A stretch of 6,407 nt of DNA from an uncultured Gammaproteobacteria bacterium (GCA_938003715.1 CALKYK010000159.1:1-6407); one strand, 5' to 3'. Counted from the stretch's first letter, positions 1 through 6,348 are shown. Notes: generated from the letters alone by a model not told the origin. Translations and numbers: made by a program.

Positions 1-1155
1 GACCTGTCGAGCGAGACGAACGTAACGGTTCGCTGCAGGTTCCTGCTGATGTGCTCCGGCTACTACCGCTACGATCGCGGCTACCTGCCTGAATTCAGCG
101 GGACGGAGCGGTTTCGCGGCACGATCGTCCATCCGCAGTCGTGGCCGGAAGACCTCGACTACCGGGACAAGCGCGTCGTCGTCGTGGGCTCCGGTGCGAC
201 GGCCGTGACGCTGATTCCCGAGATGGCGAAGACGGCGAAGCACGTCGTCATGCTGCAGCGCTCGCCGACCTGGATGGCCGCGCTGCCGGACACGGACTGG
301 ATCGCGAACCTGCTGCGCAGAATCCTCCCTGAAAAGCTTGCCTATGCGGCCACCCGCTGGAAGAACATTCGCTTCCAGCACTTCATCTACCGCCGCTCGC
401 GCACCGCGCCGCACAAGGTCCGAAGGAAGCTCCTGAAAATGGCGCGCAAGGAGTTAGACGACTATCCGCACTTCGACCGCGACTTCGTGCCCACCTACGA
501 TCCCTGGGACCAGCGCCTGTTCCTGGTGCCGAACGCCGACTTTTTCGAGGCGGTGCGTAACGGCTCGGCATCGATTTCGACCGGACAGGTCGACGCGTTC
601 ACCGAGAGCGGCGTTCGTCTCGCATCGGGCGAACATCTCGATGCCGACATCATCGTCACGGCGACCGGCCTCGAACTTTGCGTGCTCGGCGATGCCCGCT
701 TTACCGTCGACGGCCGCCGCGTCGACTTCGCGAAGTCCTTTTCCTACAAGGCCATGATGTTTTCCGACGTGCCGAACCTGGTGTCGACGTTCGGCTACAT
801 CAACGCCTCGTGGACGCTGAAAGCCGACCTGACTGCGGAATTCGCCTGCCGCGTGATCAAGCACATGGACGAAAGCGGCTCGCGGCGCGCCGTGCCGCGG
901 CTGCGCGATTCCGATGCCGACATGCCCGCCCGCTACTGGATTGAGGATTTTGCCTCAGGCTGTATCCAGCGCAGGATTCACCTGTTGTTTAGTAATGATG
1001 ACCGGTCGCCGTGGATCAACACGCAGAACTACCTGCTGGACCGCAGGATTATCGGCGAGGGGCCGGTCGACGACGGCGTGCTCAGGTTCGAGGATCGCTC
1101 CGCACCGGAACGGATGGAACAGCTGCAACAGCCGACGCTCGCCACCGGTCGATAA
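1..1155 (+). CDS. Flavin-containing (Baeyer-Villiger type, EthA-like) monooxygenase, 5' partial
   Basis: The reading frame is open from base 1 to a TAA at 1153-1155 and gives 384 residues. Relatives are roughly 490 residues, so about 110 N-terminal residues, including the first FAD-binding GxGxxG, lie outside the window. Seen: the type I Baeyer-Villiger fingerprint FxGxxxHxxxWP (FRGTIVHPQSWP, bases 112-147), then a Rossmann NADPH motif GSGATA (187-204) and LQRSPTW. Further on are PWDQR, an ATG motif in IIVTATGLEL, and GYINASWTLKADL, all typical of this family. Known for the family: FAD- and NADPH-dependent insertion of oxygen into ketones, or oxidation of S or N atoms, in the cytoplasm; EthA activates ethionamide. 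The substrate cannot be read from the sequence. The 3' end overlaps the convergent permease gene by 74 bp. A stretch near 983-1002 (LLFSNDD) replaces the LPKQG-like segment I would expect, a minor difference. The family call is firm; the exact reaction is open. Confidence 0.93.
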   Translation, partial: DLSSETNVTVRCRFLLMCSGYYRYDRGYLPEFSGTERFRGTIVHPQSWPEDLDYRDKRVVVVGSGATAVTLIPEMAKTAKHVVMLQRSPTWMAALPDTDWIANLLRRILPEKLAYAATRWKNIRFQHFIYRRSRTAPHKVRRKLLKMARKELDDYPHFDRDFVPTYDPWDQRLFLVPNADFFEAVRNGSASISTGQVDAFTESGVRLASGEHLDADIIVTATGLELCVLGDARFTVDGRRVDFAKSFSYKAMMFSDVPNLVSTFGYINASWTLKADLTAEFACRVIKHMDESGSRRAVPRLRDSDADMPARYWIEDFASGCIQRRIHLLFSNDDRSPWINTQNYLLDRRIIGEGPVDDGVLRFEDRSAPERMEQLQQPTLATGR

Positions 1156-2071
1156 GCACCGCAACCACGATCACCGCGCCGGTTATCAGGCGCTTGCCCG
1201 GCTCGGACACACCGACCTGCGCCAGCCCGCTCTGCAACACGGATATGATCAGCACGCCGCCAAATGCTCCGGCAACCGAACCGCGCCCGCCCAACAGGCT
1301 GGTGCCGCCGATAACGGCAGCGGCGATTGCGGACAGCTCGAGACCGATTCCGGCATTCGGGTCGGCGGAACCGAGGTAGGCGGCGTTGAAGATGCCGCCG
1401 AGCCCGGCAAGCAGCCCCGACAACGCCAGCACCAGCAGCCGGTACGGCCGGGCATCGATGCCTGACATTCGTGCCGCGTGTTCGTTCGTGCCTATCGCGA
1501 CGATCCGCCGGCCGAACACCGTCCTGTTCAGCGCAAACGCAGCCGCGAAAACCAGCAGCAGCGCTACCAGCAGGGCAGCGGAGACACCGATAACAGGCAG
1601 CGGCGTCGCCAGCGTCTGGATCGAGGCGCCGATGTACATCGTCCGCGAATCGGTCACGAGGTAGCCGAGCCCACGCGCCATCTCCAGCATGCCGAGCGTG
1701 ACGATGAACGAGGGCAGCGACAGGTAGGCGACGAGGGCTCCGTTCAGCAACCCGCACGCGGTCGCAGCCGCCAGCCCAAGCAGGCACGCGAGCGGCACCG
1801 GCAGCCCGAACGACACCATGGCCACACCGACGACGGCGGCGCTGAAGCCGAGCACGGACCCCACCGAGAGATCGATGCCGCCAACGATCAGCACCAGCGT
1901 CATGCCGACCGTGACCACGGTCAATGCGGGCAGCTGGTTCAGGATCGTGGTCAGCGTGACGACGGAAAAGAAGTTGTCGGCCGTTGCGCCGAAAAACAGT
2001 ATCAGCAGCAGCAGCGCTGCGACGATGAAGTTTTCCTCGGTGTGACGGCGCATGAAGGCGAGTAACCGCAT
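1082..2071 (-). CDS. CUT2-family sugar ABC transporter permease (RbsC-like)
   Basis: This is the inner-membrane channel subunit of a ribose-type ABC importer, 329 residues against about 320 for E. coli RbsC. Seen: a hydrophobic protein with roughly eight to ten membrane segments. Family hallmarks are GGIDLSVGS (residues 64-72), FGRRIVAIGTNEHAARMSGI (186-205), which resembles the cytoplasmic loop that contacts the ATPase, and GGTSLLGGRGSVAG (255-268). The ATG at 2071 is chosen because the ATPase stop lies 2 nt upstream (TGAGCATG, read on the minus strand), which suggests translational coupling. The in-frame ATG at codon 7 has no SD. The frame stays open upstream to 2503, but that extension lies inside the ATPase gene and has no family similarity. 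The last 22 residues after the final helix form a hydrophilic tail lying almost wholly in the overlap with the monooxygenase gene. The family is certain; ribose or another pentose is inferred from the binding protein. Confidence 0.95.
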   Translation of the reverse strand: MRLLAFMRRHTEENFIVAALLLLILFFGATADNFFSVVTLTTILNQLPALTVVTVGMTLVLIVGGIDLSVGSVLGFSAAVVGVAMVSFGLPVPLACLLGLAAATACGLLNGALVAYLSLPSFIVTLGMLEMARGLGYLVTDSRTMYIGASIQTLATPLPVIGVSAALLVALLLVFAAAFALNRTVFGRRIVAIGTNEHAARMSGIDARPYRLLVLALSGLLAGLGGIFNAAYLGSADPNAGIGLELSAIAAAVIGGTSLLGGRGSVAGAFGGVLIISVLQSGLAQVGVSEPGKRLITGAVIVVAVLIDRWRASAVAAVPSVPVRSDPRT

Positions 2072-2073
2072 GC

Positions 2074-3597
2074 TCAGCCCGCCGCCGTCCGGCGTTCGAC
2101 GAGATGCCCGGTAAACGCTGCATCGAGAATCGTCGCTTCGCTCCAGTCGGGCGGCTGGAACTCGGCCACGATGCGGCACTTCGAGAGCACGACGATGCGA
2201 TCGCAAACCGCCATCAGCTCGTCGATTTCGCTCGACGCCACGAGCAGCGCTTTGCCCGCCGCGCGCAGGTCGTCGAGCAGCGCGTGTATCGTCGCCTTCG
2301 TACCGACGTCCACGCCGCGGGTCGGCTCGTCCAGAAGGAACACCTCCGTGCCGGCATGCAGCCAGCGCGCGAGCAGCGCCTTTTGCTGGTTGCCGCCGCT
2401 CAGCTCGGCAATGTCCTGGGCCGGGCCGCGACAGCGAATGGCGAGTTCGGCGATGAGTCGCGACCCCTGCACGGCTTCGGCCGCACGGTCGATCGTTCCC
2501 CAACGTCCCGCGTGTCGACGAATCCCCGGCAGCGTCACGTTCGTCAGCACCGGCTGCCCGGCGAAGATGCCGGTCGCTTTCCGATCCTCGTCGACCAGGC
2601 CGATGCCGAGCCGCACGGCCTGCGCCGGATTCTCGATTTCCGATTCCCTATGCCCACCGCGGAAGCGCCGCCCGCCCGTCAACGGCACGAGCCCGAACAG
2701 CGCCTGCAGGAGCTCGCTGCGCCCGGCGCCGGCGAGCCCCGCCAGGCCGACGATTTCCCCGTGCCGGCACGACAGCGTGAGCGGTTCGGGCAGGTCCCGG
2801 GTCGTCATTCGCTCGGTGCCAGTCGCGTCCGCCGGTTGCGCCGGGCGACGCATCGACCGCCGGCGTGTACCCGGCTCCCGGCCGGTCATCTGCCGGATCA
2901 ATTCCGGCACCGACGTCTCGCTCGCATTGCTCTCGGCGACGACGGCGCCGTCGCGGAGCACGGCGACGCGCCCGGCAACGTCCAGCACGTCGTGCAGGCG
3001 GTGACTGATGTAGATGATCGCGGTGCCCTGCGACGCTTTTTCGCGCAGGATGTCGTGCAGCCGCTCCGCCTGCTGTGCTGCGAGCGCGGACGTCGGTTCG
3101 TCGAGTATCAGCACGCGGCAGCTGCCGTTCAGCGCCTTTGCGAGCTCGAGCAGCTGACGCTCCGCAAGCGAGAGCCGGGCGGCCGGCGAATCCGCCGCAA
3201 CGTTCTCGAGGCCGACATAGGTCAGCAGCTCCTCGGCCGTTTTTCTCAGCCGCCGCCGGTCGATTCTGCCGACTTTTGCCGGCAGCGCGTGCAGCGCGAG
3301 GTTTTCCGCGACCGACAGGGTTTCCACCGTGCAGAGCTCCTGCGACACGCAGGCGATTCCAGCCGCAAGGGCATCGCGCACATCGCGCGGCGCGTAGCGG
3401 ATGCCGTCGACAAACATCGCGCCGGCGTCCGCGCCGGTCATCCCGGTCAGGATATTGACGAGCGTCGTCTTGCCGGCACCGTTTTCCCCGACGAGCCCGA
3501 GAATTTCGCCGCGCGTTACCGACAGCGAGACGGATTTCAGCACCGGCACCGCGTACGACTTGTCGAGGTCCGCGACGCTGAGCCGTTCGCCTTGCAT
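2074..3597 (-). CDS. CUT2-family sugar ABC transporter ATP-binding protein, two NBDs (RbsA-like)
   Basis: This is the cytoplasmic ATPase that drives the importer, 507 residues with two fused nucleotide-binding domains as in RbsA/MglA/XylG. NBD1: Walker A GENGAGKTT (37-45), Q-loop Q86, signature-like LSLAERQ (142-148), Walker B VLILDE (162-167), switch histidine H199. A linker follows at about 240-265. NBD2: degenerate Walker A AGLAGAGRSE (286-295), EDRK (337-340), full signature LSGGNQQK (399-406), Walker B FLLDEPTRGVDVG (420-432), and SSE in place of the switch histidine. The asymmetry, with a weak signature in NBD1 and a degenerate Walker A in NBD2, is normal for this family, where only one composite site is fully catalytic. 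The ATG at 3597 lies 11 nt after the binding-protein stop, and only a weak SD (AGCAGAG) precedes it, so it is probably translated from the operon message. The family is certain; the substrate depends on the binding protein. Confidence 0.96.
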   Translation of the reverse strand: MQGERLSVADLDKSYAVPVLKSVSLSVTRGEILGLVGENGAGKTTLVNILTGMTGADAGAMFVDGIRYAPRDVRDALAAGIACVSQELCTVETLSVAENLALHALPAKVGRIDRRRLRKTAEELLTYVGLENVAADSPAARLSLAERQLLELAKALNGSCRVLILDEPTSALAAQQAERLHDILREKASQGTAIIYISHRLHDVLDVAGRVAVLRDGAVVAESNASETSVPELIRQMTGREPGTRRRSMRRPAQPADATGTERMTTRDLPEPLTLSCRHGEIVGLAGLAGAGRSELLQALFGLVPLTGGRRFRGGHRESEIENPAQAVRLGIGLVDEDRKATGIFAGQPVLTNVTLPGIRRHAGRWGTIDRAAEAVQGSRLIAELAIRCRGPAQDIAELSGGNQQKALLARWLHAGTEVFLLDEPTRGVDVGTKATIHALLDDLRAAGKALLVASSEIDELMAVCDRIVVLSKCRIVAEFQPPDWSEATILDAAFTGHLVERRTAAG

Positions 3598-3608
3598 CTC
3601 TGCTTACT

Positions 3609-4562
3609 TCAATCGAGCGTTTCGGCCGTTACGAGATCGACCGGCGTCGACACGTCCTCGGCGGCGGCATCGTTTTCGACGATGTCGAGCGCCACCTCGA
3701 TGCCGTAGACGGCGAGCAGGTCGGCGTGCTGATCGGCTGTGGCGAGGATGCGTCCCTCGCGCACCAGGTCCTGCACCGCCGAAATATTGTCGAAACCGAC
3801 GACGTCCACCTGCTCGCTCATGCCGGCCTGCCGAATGGCCGCGACGGCACCGAGCGCCATGTTGTCGTTCGCGCACAGTATCGCGGCAATGTCCGGATGC
3901 TGGACGAGAATGCCCGAAGCCACCGTCACGGCCAGCGTCTGGTCCCATTGCGCGCTCTGGCTCGCAACGACCGGCAGCCCGGCGTCCGCCATGGCCTGTT
4001 CGAAGCCGTTCGTTCGCTGCTGCGAGTTGTAGGCGGTCGTGACACCTTCCAGTATCGCTACCTTCTGGCCCGGCTGGAGGTGCTCGGCCAGGTAGGCACC
4101 GACCATCTCGGCGCCGCTGTAGTTGTCCGGCCCGACGAACGGAATCCGCAGCTCATGCTCGGCGACGACGTTTGCATCGAGGCGGTTGTCGATGTTGACC
4201 ACCACGATACCCGCACGTGCGGCGCGGGCCAGCGAGGGAACGATTGCCCTCGAATCGGCGGGCGCGATGACGATCGCATCGACGCCGCGCGCGATCATCT
4301 GGTCGATCAACGCGACCTGCTGGGCGAGATCGGTTTCATTGCGTATGCCGTTGACGATCAGGTCGTAGCGCTCGGCGTGCTCTGCCTGGTGGGCACGCGC
4401 GCCGTCGGCCATCGTGACGAAGAACTCGTTCGCCAGCGACTTCATGATCAGCGCCACCATGGGTCGCGTCACGGACGACTCGCCTTGCTGCGGCGCATCG
4501 CTGCACGACACGAGCATAAGTACGCAGGCGAGGTACAGTAAGGATGCTGGTGCTTTTTTCAC
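3609..4562 (-). CDS. Ribose-type sugar-binding lipoprotein of the ABC importer (RbsB-like, Peripla_BP_4)
   Basis: This is the substrate-binding protein and first gene of the importer operon, 317 residues. The start is GTG (4560-4562) with a purine-rich SD region (AAGAGAACAAGAATA) before it. Seen: a short basic N-terminus, hydrophobic core and lipobox LVSC with Cys20, so a lipoprotein. Ser21 at +2 would favour the outer membrane under the E. coli Lol rule. By my own alignment to RbsB from memory, the pocket is largely kept: N45, F47 and F48 (NEFF), D125, R183, N232, D258 and Q278. Differences are W206 for the RbsB Phe164, and Asn126 followed by Arg127 where RbsB has Arg90. This suggests ribose or a closely related pentose or furanose. 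The divergent nucleoside hydrolase, which would release ribose, fits. Other sugars, polyols or intact nucleosides are not excluded. Most Gram-negative ribose-binding proteins are soluble, so the lipid anchor is less usual. Confidence 0.93.
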   Translation of the reverse strand: MKKAPASLLYLACVLMLVSCSDAPQQGESSVTRPMVALIMKSLANEFFVTMADGARAHQAEHAERYDLIVNGIRNETDLAQQVALIDQMIARGVDAIVIAPADSRAIVPSLARAARAGIVVVNIDNRLDANVVAEHELRIPFVGPDNYSGAEMVGAYLAEHLQPGQKVAILEGVTTAYNSQQRTNGFEQAMADAGLPVVASQSAQWDQTLAVTVASGILVQHPDIAAILCANDNMALGAVAAIRQAGMSEQVDVVGFDNISAVQDLVREGRILATADQHADLLAVYGIEVALDIVENDAAAEDVSTPVDLVTAETLD

Positions 4563-4608
4563 TATTCTTGTTCTCTTGGCCGACCCGCTTCGGCGATTGA
4601 CGAAAGCC

Positions 4609-4636
4609 GATATACTCTACCGTTCGCATCCGGCAA
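4609..4636 (-). promoter_or_regulatory. Putative sigma70 promoter of the sugar ABC operon
   Basis: Read on the minus strand, a -35-like TTGCCG (4636-4631) is followed after 16 bp by a -10-like TATATC (4614-4609). This would start transcription about 40-45 nt before the GTG of the binding protein. Both boxes are imperfect and the call comes from pattern only. Its -10 shares bases with the -10-like element of the opposite strand. Confidence 0.45.
4611..4616 (+). promoter_or_regulatory. Putative -10 box (TATACT) for the nucleoside hydrolase gene
   Basis: TATACT is close to the sigma70 consensus and lies 44 bp before the ATG, leaving a leader of about 35-40 nt. No good -35 sits 16-18 bp upstream. 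The TTGACG at 4597-4602 is only 8 bp away, too close to pair with it. An activator-dependent promoter is possible. Confidence 0.4.
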
Positions 4637-4649
4637 TTGACAGTGACAA
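4637..4649. promoter_or_regulatory. 13-bp near-palindrome, candidate operator
   Basis: TTGACAGTGACAA pairs with its own reverse complement at all but one symmetric position pair around the central G (TTGnCA-G-TGnCAA). It lies just upstream of the nucleoside hydrolase start, overlaps the first two bases of its SD, and abuts the -35-like box of the opposite promoter. A repressor bound here could affect both genes. Pattern only; no regulator gene is in the window. Confidence 0.35.
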
Positions 4650-4652
4650 GGA
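4648..4652 (+). promoter_or_regulatory. Ribosome binding site that sets the nucleoside hydrolase start
   Basis: AAGGA lies 8 nt before the ATG at 4661. It favours that ATG over the in-frame TTG at 4637, and over the ATG codons at 4670, 4673 and 4679, which would progressively trim the signal peptide. Confidence 0.7.
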
Positions 4653-4660
4653 TCCTGACG

Positions 4661-5695
4661 ATGCAGCGAATGATGATCATGCTCGCGTTTGCCTGGCTCG
4701 TTTCCGGCGCTGCGTTCGGCCAGGACAGAATCCCGATCATTTTCGACACCGACTTCGTCATGCCGCCGCACGACGACAGTATGGCACTCATGCTCGCGCT
4801 GCAGTCGCCGGAGCTGGACATCCTCGGCGTCACGACCGTGATGGGCAACGAGAGCGTCGAGCGCGCAACATCGGACGTGTTGCGCATGCTGGAAATCGCG
4901 GGACGGCCGGACATCCCGGTCCACGTCGGCGCCGACATGCCGCTGGTGCACGCAAAAAGCGACTTTGCCGTTCGCAAGTACGGCCGCTGGTACGACGACG
5001 AGCCACCGCCCGAGCCGCCCGGCGGTTTTGCGCGCAAACGCGCCGAGCCCGAAACCGCGGTGACCTTCATCGTCGACACCGTGATGGCGCGCCCCGGCGA
5101 GGTGACGCTGGTCGCTATCGGGCCGCTGACCAATATCGCGCAGGCGATCCGTGCAAAACCCGATTTCGCGAGCAAAGTTCACCGGCTCGTCATCATGGGC
5201 GGCGCCGTTGCCACGCTGCCCGACGGCGCCGGCAACGTCACGCCGAACGCCGAGTTCAATTTCTGGGTCGACCCGGAGGCGGCTTACGTCACGCTGCGCT
5301 CCGGTATTCCGATCGAACTGTCGCCGCTGAACGTTTCTCGCAAGTCTGCGCTGACGAAGGACTGGTACGACCGGATCGTCGCCGTCGACAATCCCCTGAC
5401 GGCGCTGCTCCGCGAGACCCTCGGACGTCGCTTCGAGACGGAGCCGGACCGCTCCTGGTACATGTACGACCAGATCGCCGTTGCGAGCCTGATCGACGCG
5501 ACACTGGTTACGAGCGAACGCCTCTACGTCGACGTCGACATCGACCATGGCATCAGCTACGGCACCTCGGTCGGCGGACGCGAGATCTGGCCCGGCGCGG
5601 AGGGCGCACAGCAGATGAACGTGCAGTACGACCTCGACTGGCCGCGATTCATCGAGCTTTTCATCGAGCGGGTCCAGGCGCCGGTGCCGCCGTAA
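4661..5695 (+). CDS. Exported nucleoside hydrolase (IUNH family), variant metal loop
   Basis: It is expected to hydrolyse the N-glycosidic bond of nucleosides to free base and ribose using a bound Ca2+. The product is 344 residues. Seen: an N-terminal signal peptide with hydrophobic core and a plausible AFG cleavage site after Gly20, so it acts in the periplasm or outside. The Ca2+ loop is DTD (29-31) then DD (38-39). Further motifs are TTVMGN (58-63), GPLTN (154-158), MGGAV (179-183), GN-TPNAEFN (191-200), DPEAA (204-208) and YD (269-270), with Asp270 the expected metal ligand. Oddities: six residues (FVMPPH) separate DTD from DD where classical enzymes have three, and Tyr269 sits where group I enzymes have the catalytic His. 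A proline-rich stretch (115-120) lies in the active-site-lid region. I recall related exported enzymes with a DTDF..PP.DD loop, so this is probably a subfamily rather than a decayed gene. The divergent ribose-type importer supports nucleoside salvage. Substrate preference is unknown. Confidence 0.9.
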   Translation: MQRMMIMLAFAWLVSGAAFGQDRIPIIFDTDFVMPPHDDSMALMLALQSPELDILGVTTVMGNESVERATSDVLRMLEIAGRPDIPVHVGADMPLVHAKSDFAVRKYGRWYDDEPPPEPPGGFARKRAEPETAVTFIVDTVMARPGEVTLVAIGPLTNIAQAIRAKPDFASKVHRLVIMGGAVATLPDGAGNVTPNAEFNFWVDPEAAYVTLRSGIPIELSPLNVSRKSALTKDWYDRIVAVDNPLTALLRETLGRRFETEPDRSWYMYDQIAVASLIDATLVTSERLYVDVDIDHGISYGTSVGGREIWPGAEGAQQMNVQYDLDWPRFIELFIERVQAPVPP

Positions 5696-5706
5696 CGGGC
5701 GGACAC

Positions 5707-6228
5707 ATGGATAACGAGGAGAAACAGCAGCACTTTGCAATTGCGGCCAGGCTGGTCTCCGAACAGAACTTTGCCGCCGCCGTGATCGCGGGTGCCGTGG
5801 CAGCCGTTCTTGCCGCTGTCGCTTACGGCATCACCGTCGCCAGGTGGCCTTTCACCTACGGCTTCGCGGCGGCAGCAATCGGGATCGTCGTCGGCTTGTC
5901 GATGCAGTTTCTCGGGCGCGGCATCTCGACGAAGTTTGCGGTGGTCGCGGCGGTATACACGATCCTGGGCTGCGCGCTTGGAGCGATCAGCCGGGTCCTC
6001 ATCGAATTCGCAAAAGCGGCGTCATCGTCGCCCGTTGACGTTCTGCGCGACAGTTCGATTTCGACGCTCGTCGAGCGTGCCGTTGCTTTCACCTCGCCGA
6101 TCATCCTCGTCTACTGGTTCGTTGCGGTCTTCTGTGCGGTATTCCTGGTGAAGCGGTCACTGTCCCGTTCGGAAAGGCTCGCCATCGGTTTGTACGAGCG
6201 GGGCGAAGAGCGCGCCGTCAAGCGTTGA
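5707..6228 (+). CDS. Small four-helix membrane protein of unknown function
   Basis: The product is 173 residues and I cannot assign a function. Seen: a hydrophilic N-terminus (about 1-22), then predicted membrane segments at about 23-44, 51-69, 76-98 and 130-148. A polar loop (about 100-128) separates helices 3 and 4, and a basic C-terminal tail starts at KRSLSRSER. The segment around GIVVGLSMQFLGRGIS and GCALGAISRVL resembles small membrane proteins common as hypotheticals in proteobacteria and Bacteroidetes, but that is from memory. The ATG at 5707 lies 11 nt after the nucleoside hydrolase stop with a modest GGCGGA upstream, so the two are probably cotranscribed. The frame is open far upstream (to 4414), but that part is the shadow of the hydrolase gene, so this ATG is preferred. 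The basic tail suggests both termini are cytoplasmic. It could be a chance passenger or a partner of the hydrolase. Confidence 0.8.
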   Translation: MDNEEKQQHFAIAARLVSEQNFAAAVIAGAVAAVLAAVAYGITVARWPFTYGFAAAAIGIVVGLSMQFLGRGISTKFAVVAAVYTILGCALGAISRVLIEFAKAASSSPVDVLRDSSISTLVERAVAFTSPIILVYWFVAVFCAVFLVKRSLSRSERLAIGLYERGEERAVKR

Positions 6229-6310
6229 AACTCGATGATTTGCCGGGAAATACGCTTGCGGTGGGATCGTAAGTTACTGATTGGTTTCTGCTTTCGATTG
6301 CTGTACTGGA

Positions 6311-6316
6311 TATAAT
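6311..6316 (+). promoter_or_regulatory. Perfect -10 box (TATAAT) before the right-edge gene
   Basis: TATAAT matches the sigma70 consensus and would start transcription near 6322, about 26 nt before the ATG. The 17-bp-spaced -35 (CTGCTT, 6288-6293) is poor. A TG lies at 6307-6308, one base too far upstream for a standard extended -10. Confidence 0.55.
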
Positions 6317-6336
6317 CACAGGCTTCCACCACTGAC

Positions 6337-6344
6337 GAGGGAGG
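6337..6344 (+). promoter_or_regulatory. Strong ribosome binding site for the right-edge gene
   Basis: GAGGGAGG contains two overlapping SD-like cores. GGAGG ends 4 nt before the ATG and GAGG ends 8 nt before it. This supports the start at 6349. Confidence 0.65.
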
Positions 6345-6348
6345 CGTC

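Larger units (their letters stand above)
4591..4641 (+). repeat. Direct repeat CGGCrATTGAC, two copies 40 bp apart, in the divergent promoter region
   Basis: CGGCGATTGAC (4591-4601) and CGGCAATTGAC (4631-4641) match at 10 of 11 positions and begin exactly 40 bp apart. They flank the shared -10 region between the ABC operon and the nucleoside hydrolase gene. They could be regulator half-sites that act on both promoters. Chance is also possible because the motif is short. Confidence 0.4.
6229..6348. other. Intergenic region, relatively AT-rich
   Basis: These 120 bp are less GC-rich than the flanking genes. I see no convincing hairpin-plus-T-run terminator after the membrane protein gene. The visible signals are the -10 box and SD described separately. 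Confidence 0.5.

Noticed and set aside
2072..2503. N-terminal extension of the permease frame
   Set aside because: It lies within the ATPase gene in another frame. RbsC-type proteins begin near the ATG at 2071, which also abuts the ATPase stop.
2074..3597. Degenerate Walker A in NBD2 and atypical signature in NBD1 of the ATPase, considered as possible loss of function
   Set aside because: This asymmetry is normal in CUT2 double ATPases such as RbsA and MglA.
2104..3708. 534-codon open frame on the plus strand opposite the ATPase and the end of the binding-protein gene
   Set aside because: It is antisense to a clearly conserved ATPase, is Arg- and Gln-rich with no recognisable domain, and reflects open antisense frames in GC-rich DNA.
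4597..4616. TTGACG plus TATACT as a complete plus-strand promoter
   Set aside because: The spacer is only 8 bp, far from the 16-18 bp required, so only the -10 element is kept as a candidate.
4562..5740. 392-codon minus-strand frame opposite the nucleoside hydrolase
   Set aside because: Shadow of a conserved gene; no family features.
4414..6228. 604-codon plus-strand frame that would fuse upstream sequence to the small membrane protein
   Set aside because: The part before 5707 lies antisense to the binding protein and in a different frame across the nucleoside hydrolase gene. It has low-complexity Arg-rich composition. Only the part from the ATG at 5707 looks like a protein.
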